A stretch of DNA of 64,000 nucleotides, taken from Actinomycetota bacterium (GTDB lineage Bacteria; Actinomycetota; Actinomycetes; Propionibacteriales; Propionibacteriaceae). Position 1 is the first letter of the stretch; each line of letters begins with the position of its first letter. The translations under genes and the position numbers were made by a program. Below the pieces are notes generated by a model. The model did not search any database. It had not been told where the DNA came from and saw only the letters and a list, made by a program, of their open reading frames with translations. The stretch covers positions 62,001 through 126,000 of the forward strand of contig JAIUOS010000003.1 in NCBI GenBank assembly GCA_020161755.1, read 5' to 3'. Positions 16,977-24,739 of the stretch are shown piece by piece.

Positions 16977-18277
16977 GCGCCCGCGCGAGGGTCCACTACG
17001 CCTGGGTGGTCGCCGCGGTCGCGTTCGTCGCGCTGGTCGGGGCCGCCGCGTTCCGGGCCGCGCCCGGCCCGCTCATGGTGCCGCTCCACGAGGAGCTGGG
17101 CTGGTCGCTGACGACGATGTCGGCGGCGGTCAGCGTGAACCTCGTCCTGTACGGGCTGACCGCGCCGTTCGCCGCGGCCCTGATGGAACGCTTCGGGCTG
17201 CGCCGGGTGACGACCGTCGCGCTGGTCCTCATCGCCTCTGGCGCCGGCCTGTCGGTGTTCGCACAGGCTGCCTGGCAGCTCACGCTCACCTGGGGCGTGC
17301 TGATCGGGCTGGGCACCGGTTCGATGGCGCTGGTGTTCGCCGCGACCGTCGCCAACGCCTGGTTCGTGAAGCGGCGCGGGCTGGTGCTCGGCATCCTCAC
17401 CGCCGGCGGCGCGGCCGGGCAACTGGTGTTCCTGCCACTGGTCGCCTACCTGTCCGAGCACACCGGCTGGCAGGTCGCCTCGCTCCTGGTGGCCGCGGCG
17501 GCGCTGGCGGTGCTGCCGATGGTGCTGGTGTTCCTGCGTGACCGGCCCTCCGACCTGGGGCTCCCGCCGTACGGCGCCACCGAGATCGTGCCGCGCCCCG
17601 CCCCGAGCGGCAACGCGGTGGCCGTCGCCCTCGGCGCGCTGGCGACGGCCGTCCGGACCCGGGCCTTCTGGGCGCTGGCCGCGGCGTTCGCGATCTGCGG
17701 GGCGACCACCAACGGGCTGGTCGGCATCCACTTCATCCCGTCCGCGCATGACCACGGCATGGCCACCACCACCGCGGCCGGCCTGCTGGCCGTCGTCGGC
17801 ATCTTCGACATCGCGGGCACCGTCGCGTCCGGCTGGCTCACCGACCGGGTCGACCCGCGGCTGCTGCTGCTGGCCTACTACGGGCTGCGCGGCGTCGGGC
17901 TGCTGGTGCTGCCGTGGCTGCTGTCGGCGACCGTCCAGCCCAGCATGGTGCTGTTCATCGTGGTCTACGGCCTGGACTGGGTGGCGACCGTGCCGCCGAC
18001 CGTCACGCTGTGCCGCCGCATCTTCGGCGCCGACGGGACGGTGGTCTTCGGCTGGGTGTTCGCCTCCCACCAGCTCGGGGCGGCCGGCGCGGCCCTGGCC
18101 GCCGGGGCCGTCCGGGAGTCCCTCGGCTCCTACACCTACGCGTGGCTGGGCGGGGCGGCGTTGTGCGCGATCGCTGCGGTGCTGTCGATCGGCCTGGGAC
18201 GCCGGCCCGAACCCGCGCAGGTGCGTCCGCCCGACCACGACCTCGATGCCGAGGCCGCGCTCGACCTCACGCCCTGA
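16973..18277 (+). CDS. MFS transporter
   Basis: A 434-residue major facilitator with 12 predicted helices. The loop 2-3 motif is recognisable as ALMERFGLRRVTTVALVL, with a second copy (TDRVDPRLLLLAYYGLRG) after the central loop near 285-300. It resembles the oxalate/formate-antiporter-like and monocarboxylate-transporter-like branch (HYAWVVAAVAF start). Substrate unknown. GTG overlaps the fxsA stop by 4 bases, so it is the last gene of the lnt-ppm1-fxsA operon. It ends 3 bases from the convergent gene at 18281 with no terminator visible between them. Confidence 0.85.
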   Translation: MSARARVHYAWVVAAVAFVALVGAAAFRAAPGPLMVPLHEELGWSLTTMSAAVSVNLVLYGLTAPFAAALMERFGLRRVTTVALVLIASGAGLSVFAQAAWQLTLTWGVLIGLGTGSMALVFAATVANAWFVKRRGLVLGILTAGGAAGQLVFLPLVAYLSEHTGWQVASLLVAAAALAVLPMVLVFLRDRPSDLGLPPYGATEIVPRPAPSGNAVAVALGALATAVRTRAFWALAAAFAICGATTNGLVGIHFIPSAHDHGMATTTAAGLLAVVGIFDIAGTVASGWLTDRVDPRLLLLAYYGLRGVGLLVLPWLLSATVQPSMVLFIVVYGLDWVATVPPTVTLCRRIFGADGTVVFGWVFASHQLGAAGAALAAGAVRESLGSYTYAWLGGAALCAIAAVLSIGLGRRPEPAQVRPPDHDLDAEAALDLTP

Positions 18278-18280
18278 GAA

Positions 18281-18532
18281 TCAGGGGTGGGTGCGCTTGA
18301 CCTCGGCCGCCCACTCGGCGTCGAACGCCAGGTCGAGCTTCTCCAGGCGCGCGATGTCGGCAGCGACCTCGTCGCACAACCTGCGCACGTCGGGCCGGCC
18401 CTTGGCCAGCTCGTTCAGCTCACGCCAGATGGCGGAGAGTTCCTCGATCAGGATCTTGTTGGCGTCGATGGCGCGGATCCGCACCGAGGACACCTGTTCC
18501 CGAAGCTCTTCGACACGGCTCGCTTCATCCAT
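18281..18532 (-). CDS. Small helical protein, unknown function
   Basis: An 83-residue, charged, mostly helical protein (MDEASRVEELREQ...) with likely coiled-coil character through residues 5-70 and no Cys or membrane segment. It follows rbpA by 16 bases on the same strand, so co-transcription is likely. I do not recognise the family. Confidence 0.55.
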   Translation of the reverse strand: MDEASRVEELREQVSSVRIRAIDANKILIEELSAIWRELNELAKGRPDVRRLCDEVAADIARLEKLDLAFDAEWAAEVKRTHP

Positions 18533-18548
18533 GCCCTCATGCTAGGAC

Positions 18549-18884
18549 TCAGTGGCCCTCGCCGCGGATCTCGTCGAGACGTTCGGCCAGCAGGTCCTCG
18601 AGCTCCTCGATCGAACGACGCTCCCGCAGCATGTCCCAGTGGGTGCGCGGGGCCTTGGTCTCCTTCACCTCGGGCTCGGCACCGTCCGAGCGGCGCGCGG
18701 TCTCGCCGCAGCGCGGGCACTCCCACGTCGTCGGCAGCTCGGCCTCCTCGGAGAACACCACCGTGAAGTGGTGGTCCTTCGGGCAGTCGAACCCGATCTC
18801 CTGGCGCGGAGCCAGCTCGACACCACTGGCGTCGGCATGGCTCTTCGAACCCAGTCCGGAACCCCTCAGTGCACGATCAGCCAT
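18549..18884 (-). CDS. rbpA: RNA polymerase-binding protein RbpA
   Basis: A 111-residue actinobacterial transcription factor that binds RNA polymerase with the principal sigma factors and stabilises the open complex. The N-terminal MADRALRGSGLGSKS start, the core FDCPKDHHFTVVF...WECPRCG (two Cys positions) and the C-terminal sigma-binding region TKAPRTHWDMLRERRSIEEL are all present and the length is normal. It is transcribed in the same direction as the MFS gene above it, separated by 48 bases with a short hairpin. Confidence 0.96.
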   Translation of the reverse strand: MADRALRGSGLGSKSHADASGVELAPRQEIGFDCPKDHHFTVVFSEEAELPTTWECPRCGETARRSDGAEPEVKETKAPRTHWDMLRERRSIEELEDLLAERLDEIRGEGH

Positions 18885-18913
18885 CCCATTTACCTCCGCT
18901 CCAAAGCTAGCCA

Positions 18914-18930
18914 GCCGCGCAAGGCGCGGC
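18914..18930 (-). terminator. Short GC hairpin between MFS gene and rbpA
   Basis: GCCGCGC and GCGCGGC pair around AAG directly after the MFS stop codon at 18933 (minus strand). No run of T follows, so it may be a weak terminator or only an mRNA 3' hairpin. Confidence 0.4.
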
Positions 18931-18932
18931 GG

Positions 18933-20264
18933 TCACAGCACTTTGGGTAACACGTTCCCGGCGTCGATGATTCCCTTGCGCATGTCGACCCGGGCCAGCA
19001 GCGCCCCGCCGACAAGGAAGAACACCACCAGCCCGACGAGGGCCAGCCGGTAGGACTGGGTGAACTGGAACACCAGCCCGAACGCGAGCGTGCCCAGCCA
19101 GCTCGTGCCCCGTTCCATGGCCTGGTAGAAGCTGAAGTACTCCGACTCGCGGCCCTTCGGGATCAGCTGGCTGTACATCGAGCGGGACAGCGCCTGCGTG
19201 CCGCCCATCACCAGCCCGATCGCCGCGCCGAGGCCGAACAGCGCCCCGACCACCCCGGACGGGATGGCGTACGCGACCAGGACGACGACCAGCCAGATCC
19301 CGATGCCGATCATCACCGTCTTCTTCGCCCCGATCCGCCCGGCCAGCCGCCCGAAGCCCAGCGCGCCGATGATCGCCACGAACTGGGTGAGCAGGAACGT
19401 CGCCAGCACCAGGCTCTCCTCGATGCCCAACTCGCGCTGCGCGTAGACGCTGGCCGACACGATCACCGTCTGGATGCCGTCGTTGTAGAACAGGAACGCC
19501 AGCAGGAACGCCAGCGTCTGCGGGTAGTGCCGCATCTCGGCGAACGTTGTCGCGAGCTGCCGGAACGGGTTGCGTCCGGCCACCTCGGCGGGCACCTCCC
19601 GGGGGACGTTGCGCAGGCCCAGCACCGGGATCAGCGTGAACCCCGCCCACCACAACCCGGCCGACAGCAGGCTGATCCGCACCGCCATGCCCCGGTCGAT
19701 CCCGAGCATCGGGTACAGGCTGAGCAGGCCGAAGTTGAGCGCGAGCAGCAGGCCGCCGCCGACGTAGCCCCAGGCCCAGCCGCGGCTGGAGACCCGGTCC
19801 CGCTCGTCCGGCCCGGCGATGCGCACCAGCAACGAGTCGTAGACCACGACCGAGGCGCCGAACGCGATCAGGCTGATCACCATCAGCCACGCGCCCAACT
19901 GCCAGTTCGAGCCCATCAGGAAGAACATCAGCGACCCGGCCAGCGCGCCGATCCACGCGGTCACCCCCAGCCAGCGGTGCGGGTGCGCGGAGCGGTCGGC
20001 CGCGGCGCCCACGAACAGCAGGACGACCGCCGAGACCAGCGTGCTGATCGTGGCCAGCAGGGACGGCAGCGCACCGGGCAGCACCGGGAACAGCCCGAGC
20101 AGCAGGACGGTGCGCGTGCACTCGCCCGTGCCGTCCGGGCAGGCGGCCCGGCTGGCCAGGCTGACCAGGTACGGGCTGATCAGGACGGTGGCGGTGGTGG
20201 TGTAGAACGCCGAGTTGGCCCAGTCGTACCAGTACCAGGCGCGCTGCTCACGGGTGCTTCTCAT
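18933..20264 (-). CDS. MFS transporter, UMF1 / Vps22 (Atg22-like) family
   Basis: A 443-residue permease with about 12 helices. The start MRSTREQRAWYWYDWANSAF is the hallmark of the UMF1/BtlA-type branch, and GGTQALSRSMYSQLIPKG near residue 365 with EYFSFYQ just after is the family's second signature. Substrate unknown. ATG at 20264 overlaps the stop of the upstream glycerophosphodiesterase by 4 bases, suggesting that the two work on products of the same pathway (perhaps export or import of small polar compounds); this link is inference. Confidence 0.87.
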   Translation of the reverse strand: MRSTREQRAWYWYDWANSAFYTTTATVLISPYLVSLASRAACPDGTGECTRTVLLLGLFPVLPGALPSLLATISTLVSAVVLLFVGAAADRSAHPHRWLGVTAWIGALAGSLMFFLMGSNWQLGAWLMVISLIAFGASVVVYDSLLVRIAGPDERDRVSSRGWAWGYVGGGLLLALNFGLLSLYPMLGIDRGMAVRISLLSAGLWWAGFTLIPVLGLRNVPREVPAEVAGRNPFRQLATTFAEMRHYPQTLAFLLAFLFYNDGIQTVIVSASVYAQRELGIEESLVLATFLLTQFVAIIGALGFGRLAGRIGAKKTVMIGIGIWLVVVLVAYAIPSGVVGALFGLGAAIGLVMGGTQALSRSMYSQLIPKGRESEYFSFYQAMERGTSWLGTLAFGLVFQFTQSYRLALVGLVVFFLVGGALLARVDMRKGIIDAGNVLPKVL

Positions 20265-21043
20265 CGTTCGTCCTCCCAGAGTCCGCGGTTCAGCAGTACC
20301 CGCCTCAACGTCGTCAGGTCGTCGCTGACCAGGCCGTCCACACCGAGATCGATCAGCCGGTTCATCTCGGCCTCGTCGTTCACCGTCCACACGTGTACCA
20401 CCCGGCCGGTGTCGTGGGCCAGCCTCACCACGTCCGGACGGACGAGGCGCAGGGGAGTCCGGGGGTCCCGGACGGGGATCTGCAGCGCGATGCCGGGGTC
20501 GCGCGCCAGCCGGCGCAGCCCGAACCCGTGGGTGGCCAGCGCCACCGCGCGCGGGGACGCCGAGGTGGCCACGCCGGGAGCGAGCCGGCGGAACTCCGCC
20601 AGCCGGGCGTCCGAGAACGACCCCACGCACAGCCGTTCGGCGACCCCCGGACGGTCGGCCAGGCGCGCCAGCGGAGCCACCGCCGCCGGGTCCTTGATGT
20701 CCACGTTGAAGCAGGCCGAGCCGAACTCGTCCAGCAGGTCGGCGAGCCGGGGCAGCGGGTCGATCCCGCCGACCCGGACGCGAGCCAGGTCGGCCCAGCG
20801 CCGGTCACCGATCCGGCCGCTGCCGTCGCTGACCCGGTCGAGGGCTTCGTCATGGAAGGCGACCAGCTCGCCGTCCGCGGTCGCCCAGACGTCGGTCTCC
20901 AGGTAGTGGAAGCCCAGCGCGACCGCCCGTCCGAACGCGTACGCGGTGTTCTCCCTGGGCGCGTCGGCGGGCTCGACCCAGCCGCCGCGATGGGCGATCG
21001 CGGCGAAGCGTCCGCTCAGGTAGGGGTGGGCCGGCCGCTGCAC
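20261..21043 (-). CDS. Glycerophosphodiester phosphodiesterase
   Basis: A 260-residue GDPD-family TIM-barrel that splits glycerophosphodiesters into sn-glycerol 3-phosphate and an alcohol. IAHRGGWVEPADAPRENTAYAF carries the HRG and NT motifs, and YLETDVWATADGELVAFHDEALDR carries the metal-binding E-D and H. GLVSDDLTTL closes the barrel. No signal peptide, so intracellular. It is upstream of the UMF1 transporter and divergent from the pyridoxal kinase gene with 75 bases between. Confidence 0.92.
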   Translation of the reverse strand: MQRPAHPYLSGRFAAIAHRGGWVEPADAPRENTAYAFGRAVALGFHYLETDVWATADGELVAFHDEALDRVSDGSGRIGDRRWADLARVRVGGIDPLPRLADLLDEFGSACFNVDIKDPAAVAPLARLADRPGVAERLCVGSFSDARLAEFRRLAPGVATSASPRAVALATHGFGLRRLARDPGIALQIPVRDPRTPLRLVRPDVVRLAHDTGRVVHVWTVNDEAEMNRLIDLGVDGLVSDDLTTLRRVLLNRGLWEDER

Positions 21044-21118
21044 GCCTGCACTCTAGGGCCCCGGTCAACCACGGCCCGGGAGTCGCCGATCCGCCGCGCG
21101 GGCGTGTTAGATGAGGCC

Positions 21119-21973
21119 GTGACAACGATCCTCTCCATCCAGTCCTCGGTCGCGTACGGCCACGTCGGCAACAGCGCGGCGACCTTCCCGCTGATGCGCA
21201 TCGGGGTCGAGGTGTGGCCGGTGATCACCGTCCACTTCTCCAACCACACCGGGTACGGCGCGTGGCGCGGGCCGTTGCTGGCCGCGAGCGACATCGCGGA
21301 AGTGGTGCACGGCATCGACGAGCGTGGCGTGCTGGGCCGGGTGGACGCCGTCCTTTCGGGGTACCAGGGGGCCGAGGAGGTGGGGGCGGAGGTGCTGCGG
21401 GCGGTCGAGCTGGTGCGCCAGCGCAACCCGAAGGCGGTCTACTGCTGCGACCCGGTGATCGGCGACATCGGGCGCGGCATCTACGTGCGTCCCGGCATCC
21501 CGGAGTTCATGCGCGAGCAGGTGGTGCCGGCCGCCCAGATCGTCACCCCCAACCACTTCGAGCTCGACTACCTGACCGGACGCACCACCACCACGGTCAC
21601 CGAGGTCCTCGACGCGGCGGACGCGCTGCGCGCCACCGGCCCGGACGTCGTGCTGGTCACCTCCACGGTGCTGGAGGGCGACCACCCCGAGGAGATCCGG
21701 ATGCTGGCCGTCACCGACAGCGGCGCCTGGCAGGTCACCACGCCGGGGCTCGAGCGCAACTTCACCGGGTCCGGCGACCTGACCGCGGCCCTGTTCCTCG
21801 CCCACTACCTGGAGGGCGACGACGTGGGCAAGGCGATGGGACGCACGGCCGACTCGGTCTACTCCCTGCTCAAGGCCACCACCGACGCCGGGTCGACCGA
21901 GCTGCTGCTCGTGGCCGCCCAGCACCAGCTGGTGAGCCCCACCTACCACTTCGACGTGCAGCGGCTGCGGTAG
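21119..21973 (+). CDS. pdxY: Pyridoxal kinase
   Basis: A 284-residue ribokinase-superfamily enzyme making pyridoxal 5'-phosphate in the B6 salvage route. TTILSIQSSVAYGHVGNSAA at the N-terminus is diagnostic, HFSNHTGYGAWRG near residue 41 binds the substrate, and the catalytic loop NFTGSGDLTAALFL near 217 carries the general-base Asp. GTG start at 21119; ATG is not available nearby. The stop is 3 bases from the next gene, so an operon with the carrier and USP-like gene is likely. Confidence 0.93.
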   Translation: MTTILSIQSSVAYGHVGNSAATFPLMRIGVEVWPVITVHFSNHTGYGAWRGPLLAASDIAEVVHGIDERGVLGRVDAVLSGYQGAEEVGAEVLRAVELVRQRNPKAVYCCDPVIGDIGRGIYVRPGIPEFMREQVVPAAQIVTPNHFELDYLTGRTTTTVTEVLDAADALRATGPDVVLVTSTVLEGDHPEEIRMLAVTDSGAWQVTTPGLERNFTGSGDLTAALFLAHYLEGDDVGKAMGRTADSVYSLLKATTDAGSTELLLVAAQHQLVSPTYHFDVQRLR

Positions 21974-21976
21974 CCG

Positions 21977-23239
21977 GTGTCCATCACGGGCGAGGTCGTC
22001 GCGGCGGTGCTGCTGCTGGCCGTCCTCGCCTTCGCCGTGATCCGTCCGGCCGGCCTGCCGGAGGCCGTGGTGGCCGTGCCGGCCGCGGTGATCGTGGTGG
22101 CCAGCGGCGGGATCGGCCTGGACGAGGCCGTCGCGGAGAGCTCCCAGCTGCTGCCGGTGGTCGGCTTCCTCGCCGCGGTGCTGGTGCTCAGCGAGCTCTG
22201 TGCGCGCGACGGGCTGTTCGAGTGGGCCGGGCAGTTCATGGCCCGACGCAGCCATGGCGAGCCGCACCGGCTGCTGGTGCTGGTGTTCGCGGTGGCCGCG
22301 ACCACGACGGCCGTCCTGAGCCTGGACGCGACGGTTGTGCTGCTCACCCCGGTGGTGTTCGCCACCGCCGCGCGGGTCGGCGTCCGGCCGCGTCCGCACG
22401 TGTACGCCTGCACGCACCTCGCCAACGCCGGGTCGCTGCTGCTGCCGGTCTCGAACCTGACCAACCTGCTGGCGATGACCGCGCTCGGCATCGGGTTCGC
22501 CCAATTCGGCCTGGTGATGGCGCTGCCGTGGCTGGTGGTGCTCGTGGTGGAGTACCTCGCGTTCCGCTGGTACTTCGCGGGTGACCTGAGCGTGGGCTCC
22601 GGCGCGGGCGAGGCCGACGGGGACGCGGTGCCGCTGCCGGTGTTCAGCGCGTCCGTACTCGCGCTGACCCTGGTGGGGTTCGTGGCCGCGTCGTTCGTGC
22701 ACGTCGAGGTCGCCTGGGTGGCCGCCGCGGGGGCCCTGGTGCTGGCCGTCCGCGCACTCCGGCAGCGGCGGATCACGCCGGCCGAGGTGGGCACAGCGAT
22801 CAACCTGCCGTTCCTCGCGTTCGTGATCTCGCTGGGCATCGTGGTCCGGGCGGTCGTCGACAACGGCCTGGCCGACGCGATGACGCACGTGGTGCCCTCC
22901 GGCGACTCGCTGGTTGCGCTGCTGGCCTGGGCGGGCATCGCCGCTGTGCTCGCCAACGTGGTGAACAACCTGCCGGCGGTGCTGATCCTGCTGCCGCTGG
23001 CCGTCGGCGGGGGAGTGGGGCCGGCCCTGGCGGTGCTGATCGGGGTCAACGTCGGCCCCAACCTCACCTACGTGGGGTCGCTGGCCACCCTGCTGTGGCG
23101 CCGGATCGTGCACGCGCACGACCACGAAGCTCCGCTGGGCGAGTTCACCTGGCTCGGCCTGTTGTCCACGCCGCTGGCGATCGTCGCGGCCGTCCTGGCG
23201 CTGTGGGCGTCGCTGTCACTGTTCGGAGGTGCACTGTGA
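21977..23239 (+). CDS. ArsB/NhaD/SLC13-type ion transporter
   Basis: A 420-residue membrane protein with 10-12 helices of the ion-transporter (IT) superfamily. The two repeat motifs are visible: LSLDATVVLLTPVVFATA near 110 and NVVNNLPAVLILLPLAVG near 333, together with the cation-type signature HLANAGSLLLPVSNLTNLLA near 148. Arsenite export is possible, but there is no arsR or arsC nearby, so an organic anion or Na+/H+ role is equally open. GTG start; it overlaps the next gene by 4 bases. Confidence 0.82.
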   Translation: MSITGEVVAAVLLLAVLAFAVIRPAGLPEAVVAVPAAVIVVASGGIGLDEAVAESSQLLPVVGFLAAVLVLSELCARDGLFEWAGQFMARRSHGEPHRLLVLVFAVAATTTAVLSLDATVVLLTPVVFATAARVGVRPRPHVYACTHLANAGSLLLPVSNLTNLLAMTALGIGFAQFGLVMALPWLVVLVVEYLAFRWYFAGDLSVGSGAGEADGDAVPLPVFSASVLALTLVGFVAASFVHVEVAWVAAAGALVLAVRALRQRRITPAEVGTAINLPFLAFVISLGIVVRAVVDNGLADAMTHVVPSGDSLVALLAWAGIAAVLANVVNNLPAVLILLPLAVGGGVGPALAVLIGVNVGPNLTYVGSLATLLWRRIVHAHDHEAPLGEFTWLGLLSTPLAIVAAVLALWASLSLFGGAL

Positions 23240-23715
23240 AGGTTCTGGTCTGGGTCGCCGAAGCCACCTGGCCCGCGTGCGTGGACGCGGTCAACGAGCT
23301 GTTCGCCGATGCCGAGGTGACGCTGCTCGTCGCCCTGCCCGGCGACCTGGCCGCGCGGGCGTCCGGCGCCCGTTCGGGCTTGTGGGGACGGGGGAGCGGG
23401 CGCGACCCGTCCGCGCTGATGGGGGAGCTCGCCACGGAGGCCGGAGCCGCGCTGCTGGCTGCGGCGACAGCCCGGCTGGGCCGTCCGGCGGCCACCGAGC
23501 TGCGCGAGGGTCGGGTCGAGCGCGAGGTCAGCGCGGCGGCCGCGGAGGCCGACCTGCTCGTCCTGGCCAGGGACGGCGACCTGTCCCGACTGGGACCGCA
23601 CAGCCTCGACAAGCACACCCGCTTCGTGGTCGACCACGCCCCCTGCCGCGTGCTGCTGGTCTGGCCCGGACGCGCGCCCGCCCTGGCGTCCATCCCCCCT
23701 CCGCCCCCGAGGTGA
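23236..23715 (+). CDS. Universal-stress-protein-like protein
   Basis: A 159-residue protein with the alpha/beta layout of UspA: an N-terminal strand KVLVWVAEATWPACVDAV, a central helix, EREVSAAAAEADLLVLARDG near residue 95, and the closing PCRVLLVWPG strand. The G-x2-G-x9-G(S/T) ATP loop of UspA is not intact, so it may belong to the non-ATP-binding kind. GTG start overlaps the carrier gene by 4 bases; a role linked to that transporter is suggested but not shown. Confidence 0.7.
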   Translation: MKVLVWVAEATWPACVDAVNELFADAEVTLLVALPGDLAARASGARSGLWGRGSGRDPSALMGELATEAGAALLAAATARLGRPAATELREGRVEREVSAAAAEADLLVLARDGDLSRLGPHSLDKHTRFVVDHAPCRVLLVWPGRAPALASIPPPPPR

Positions 23716-23731
23716 CCCGTGACCCCACCTG

Positions 23732-23785
23732 CCGAGTTGTCAGAATCTCAGGTCGCTCGAGCGACCTGAGATTCTGACAACTCGG
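23732..23785. repeat. 54-base perfect palindrome between convergent genes
   Basis: Two 27-base arms with no loop are exact inverse complements, with CTCGAG at the centre. The element fills most of the gap between the convergent genes ending at 23715 and 23804. As RNA it would form a very stable hairpin and could end transcription from both sides, but there is no T-run. It could instead be a repeated palindromic element. Confidence 0.85.
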
Positions 23786-23803
23786 AGGCCGGGGCAGGTC
23801 AGG

Positions 23804-24688
23804 TCAGGGGTGCGCGGGCGGGATGATGTAGTTCCAGAGCTCGACGGTCTGCACCACCCAGTAGGCGACGAACATCGTGAGCAGCACGGCCTCGATCCAG
23901 AAGACGACCGGGAACGGCGTCCCGCCGCTGCTCACCACCGCGTTCTGGTTACCGGTGGCCAGGAAGATCGCCACGCCGCCGACCACGGCCACGAGCATCG
24001 CGGTGGCGATCGTCCGGTAGACCCCGCGGTACCAGGCGGCCGGGACGTTCGCGGGGTCGACGGTGCCCACCGTCCGGCGGCCGTTGATCCACACCACCAC
24101 GACGAGCAGCAGGAAGAAGCTGATCGCGGACGTGTAGTGGGCGAACTGGATGAACGTCGTGCGGGCGGTCAGGTAGGCGATGCCGAAGGCCACCAGGATC
24201 AGCGCGGGCGGGATCAGTCCGCGACGGCTGGACAGCGTCCACGGCGTCGGGGTGCGGGCCGCGACGGTCATCCGGACCCAGGCGACGACCAGCGCGACCA
24301 GGCCGACGATCAGGTAGCTGCGGATGTTGATGTCGACCGCCGGGTAGAGCGAGGGCGGCACGCAGTCGTGGGCCGGGTCGGGGCACTCGGTGGAGAACAC
24401 CGGGGTCGGCACGAACGCCACCACCGGGATCAGCGCGCCGGCCACGTCCAGCAGGGTGTTCTCCAGGCCGAGGCGTCCCTTCACCGCGATCAGCGCCAGC
24501 CCGACCGCCAGCAGCGTGGCGACGAAGATCGTGGACAGCGGTGAGTAGAAGGTGGCGCTGATCGACGCCGGGATGCCGCCGCCGGGCCGGATGATCAGGA
24601 ACACCAGCCCGAACGCGAGCAACAGGCCGGCGCCCACCATTCCTGCGCGCAACGACCGGTAGGTGTCCAGCGAAGCCTGCGTCTCCAT
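23804..24688 (-). CDS. Integral membrane protein, unknown function
   Basis: A 294-residue protein with about eight predicted helices, starting METQASLDTYRSLRAGMVGAG. The loop between the helices ending near residue 91 and beginning near 120 is extracytoplasmic by the positive-inside rule and carries two Cys (TECPDPAHDC) that could form a disulfide. A strong ribosome site (GGAGG) precedes ATG 24688. I recognise no family. It follows the two-component genes on the same strand with 51 bases between, so it may be part of that regulon. Confidence 0.7.
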   Translation of the reverse strand: METQASLDTYRSLRAGMVGAGLLLAFGLVFLIIRPGGGIPASISATFYSPLSTIFVATLLAVGLALIAVKGRLGLENTLLDVAGALIPVVAFVPTPVFSTECPDPAHDCVPPSLYPAVDINIRSYLIVGLVALVVAWVRMTVAARTPTPWTLSSRRGLIPPALILVAFGIAYLTARTTFIQFAHYTSAISFFLLLVVVVWINGRRTVGTVDPANVPAAWYRGVYRTIATAMLVAVVGGVAIFLATGNQNAVVSSGGTPFPVVFWIEAVLLTMFVAYWVVQTVELWNYIIPPAHP

Positions 24689-24739
24689 CGTCCGACCTCC
24701 TCGCTCCATTGGAGCGCGCGGACGCCGGTCGCGGACCAC

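Noticed and set aside
21977-23239. Arsenite efflux pump (ArsB) assignment
   Set aside because: The fold fits, but without arsR, arsC or arsA nearby the substrate cannot be named.
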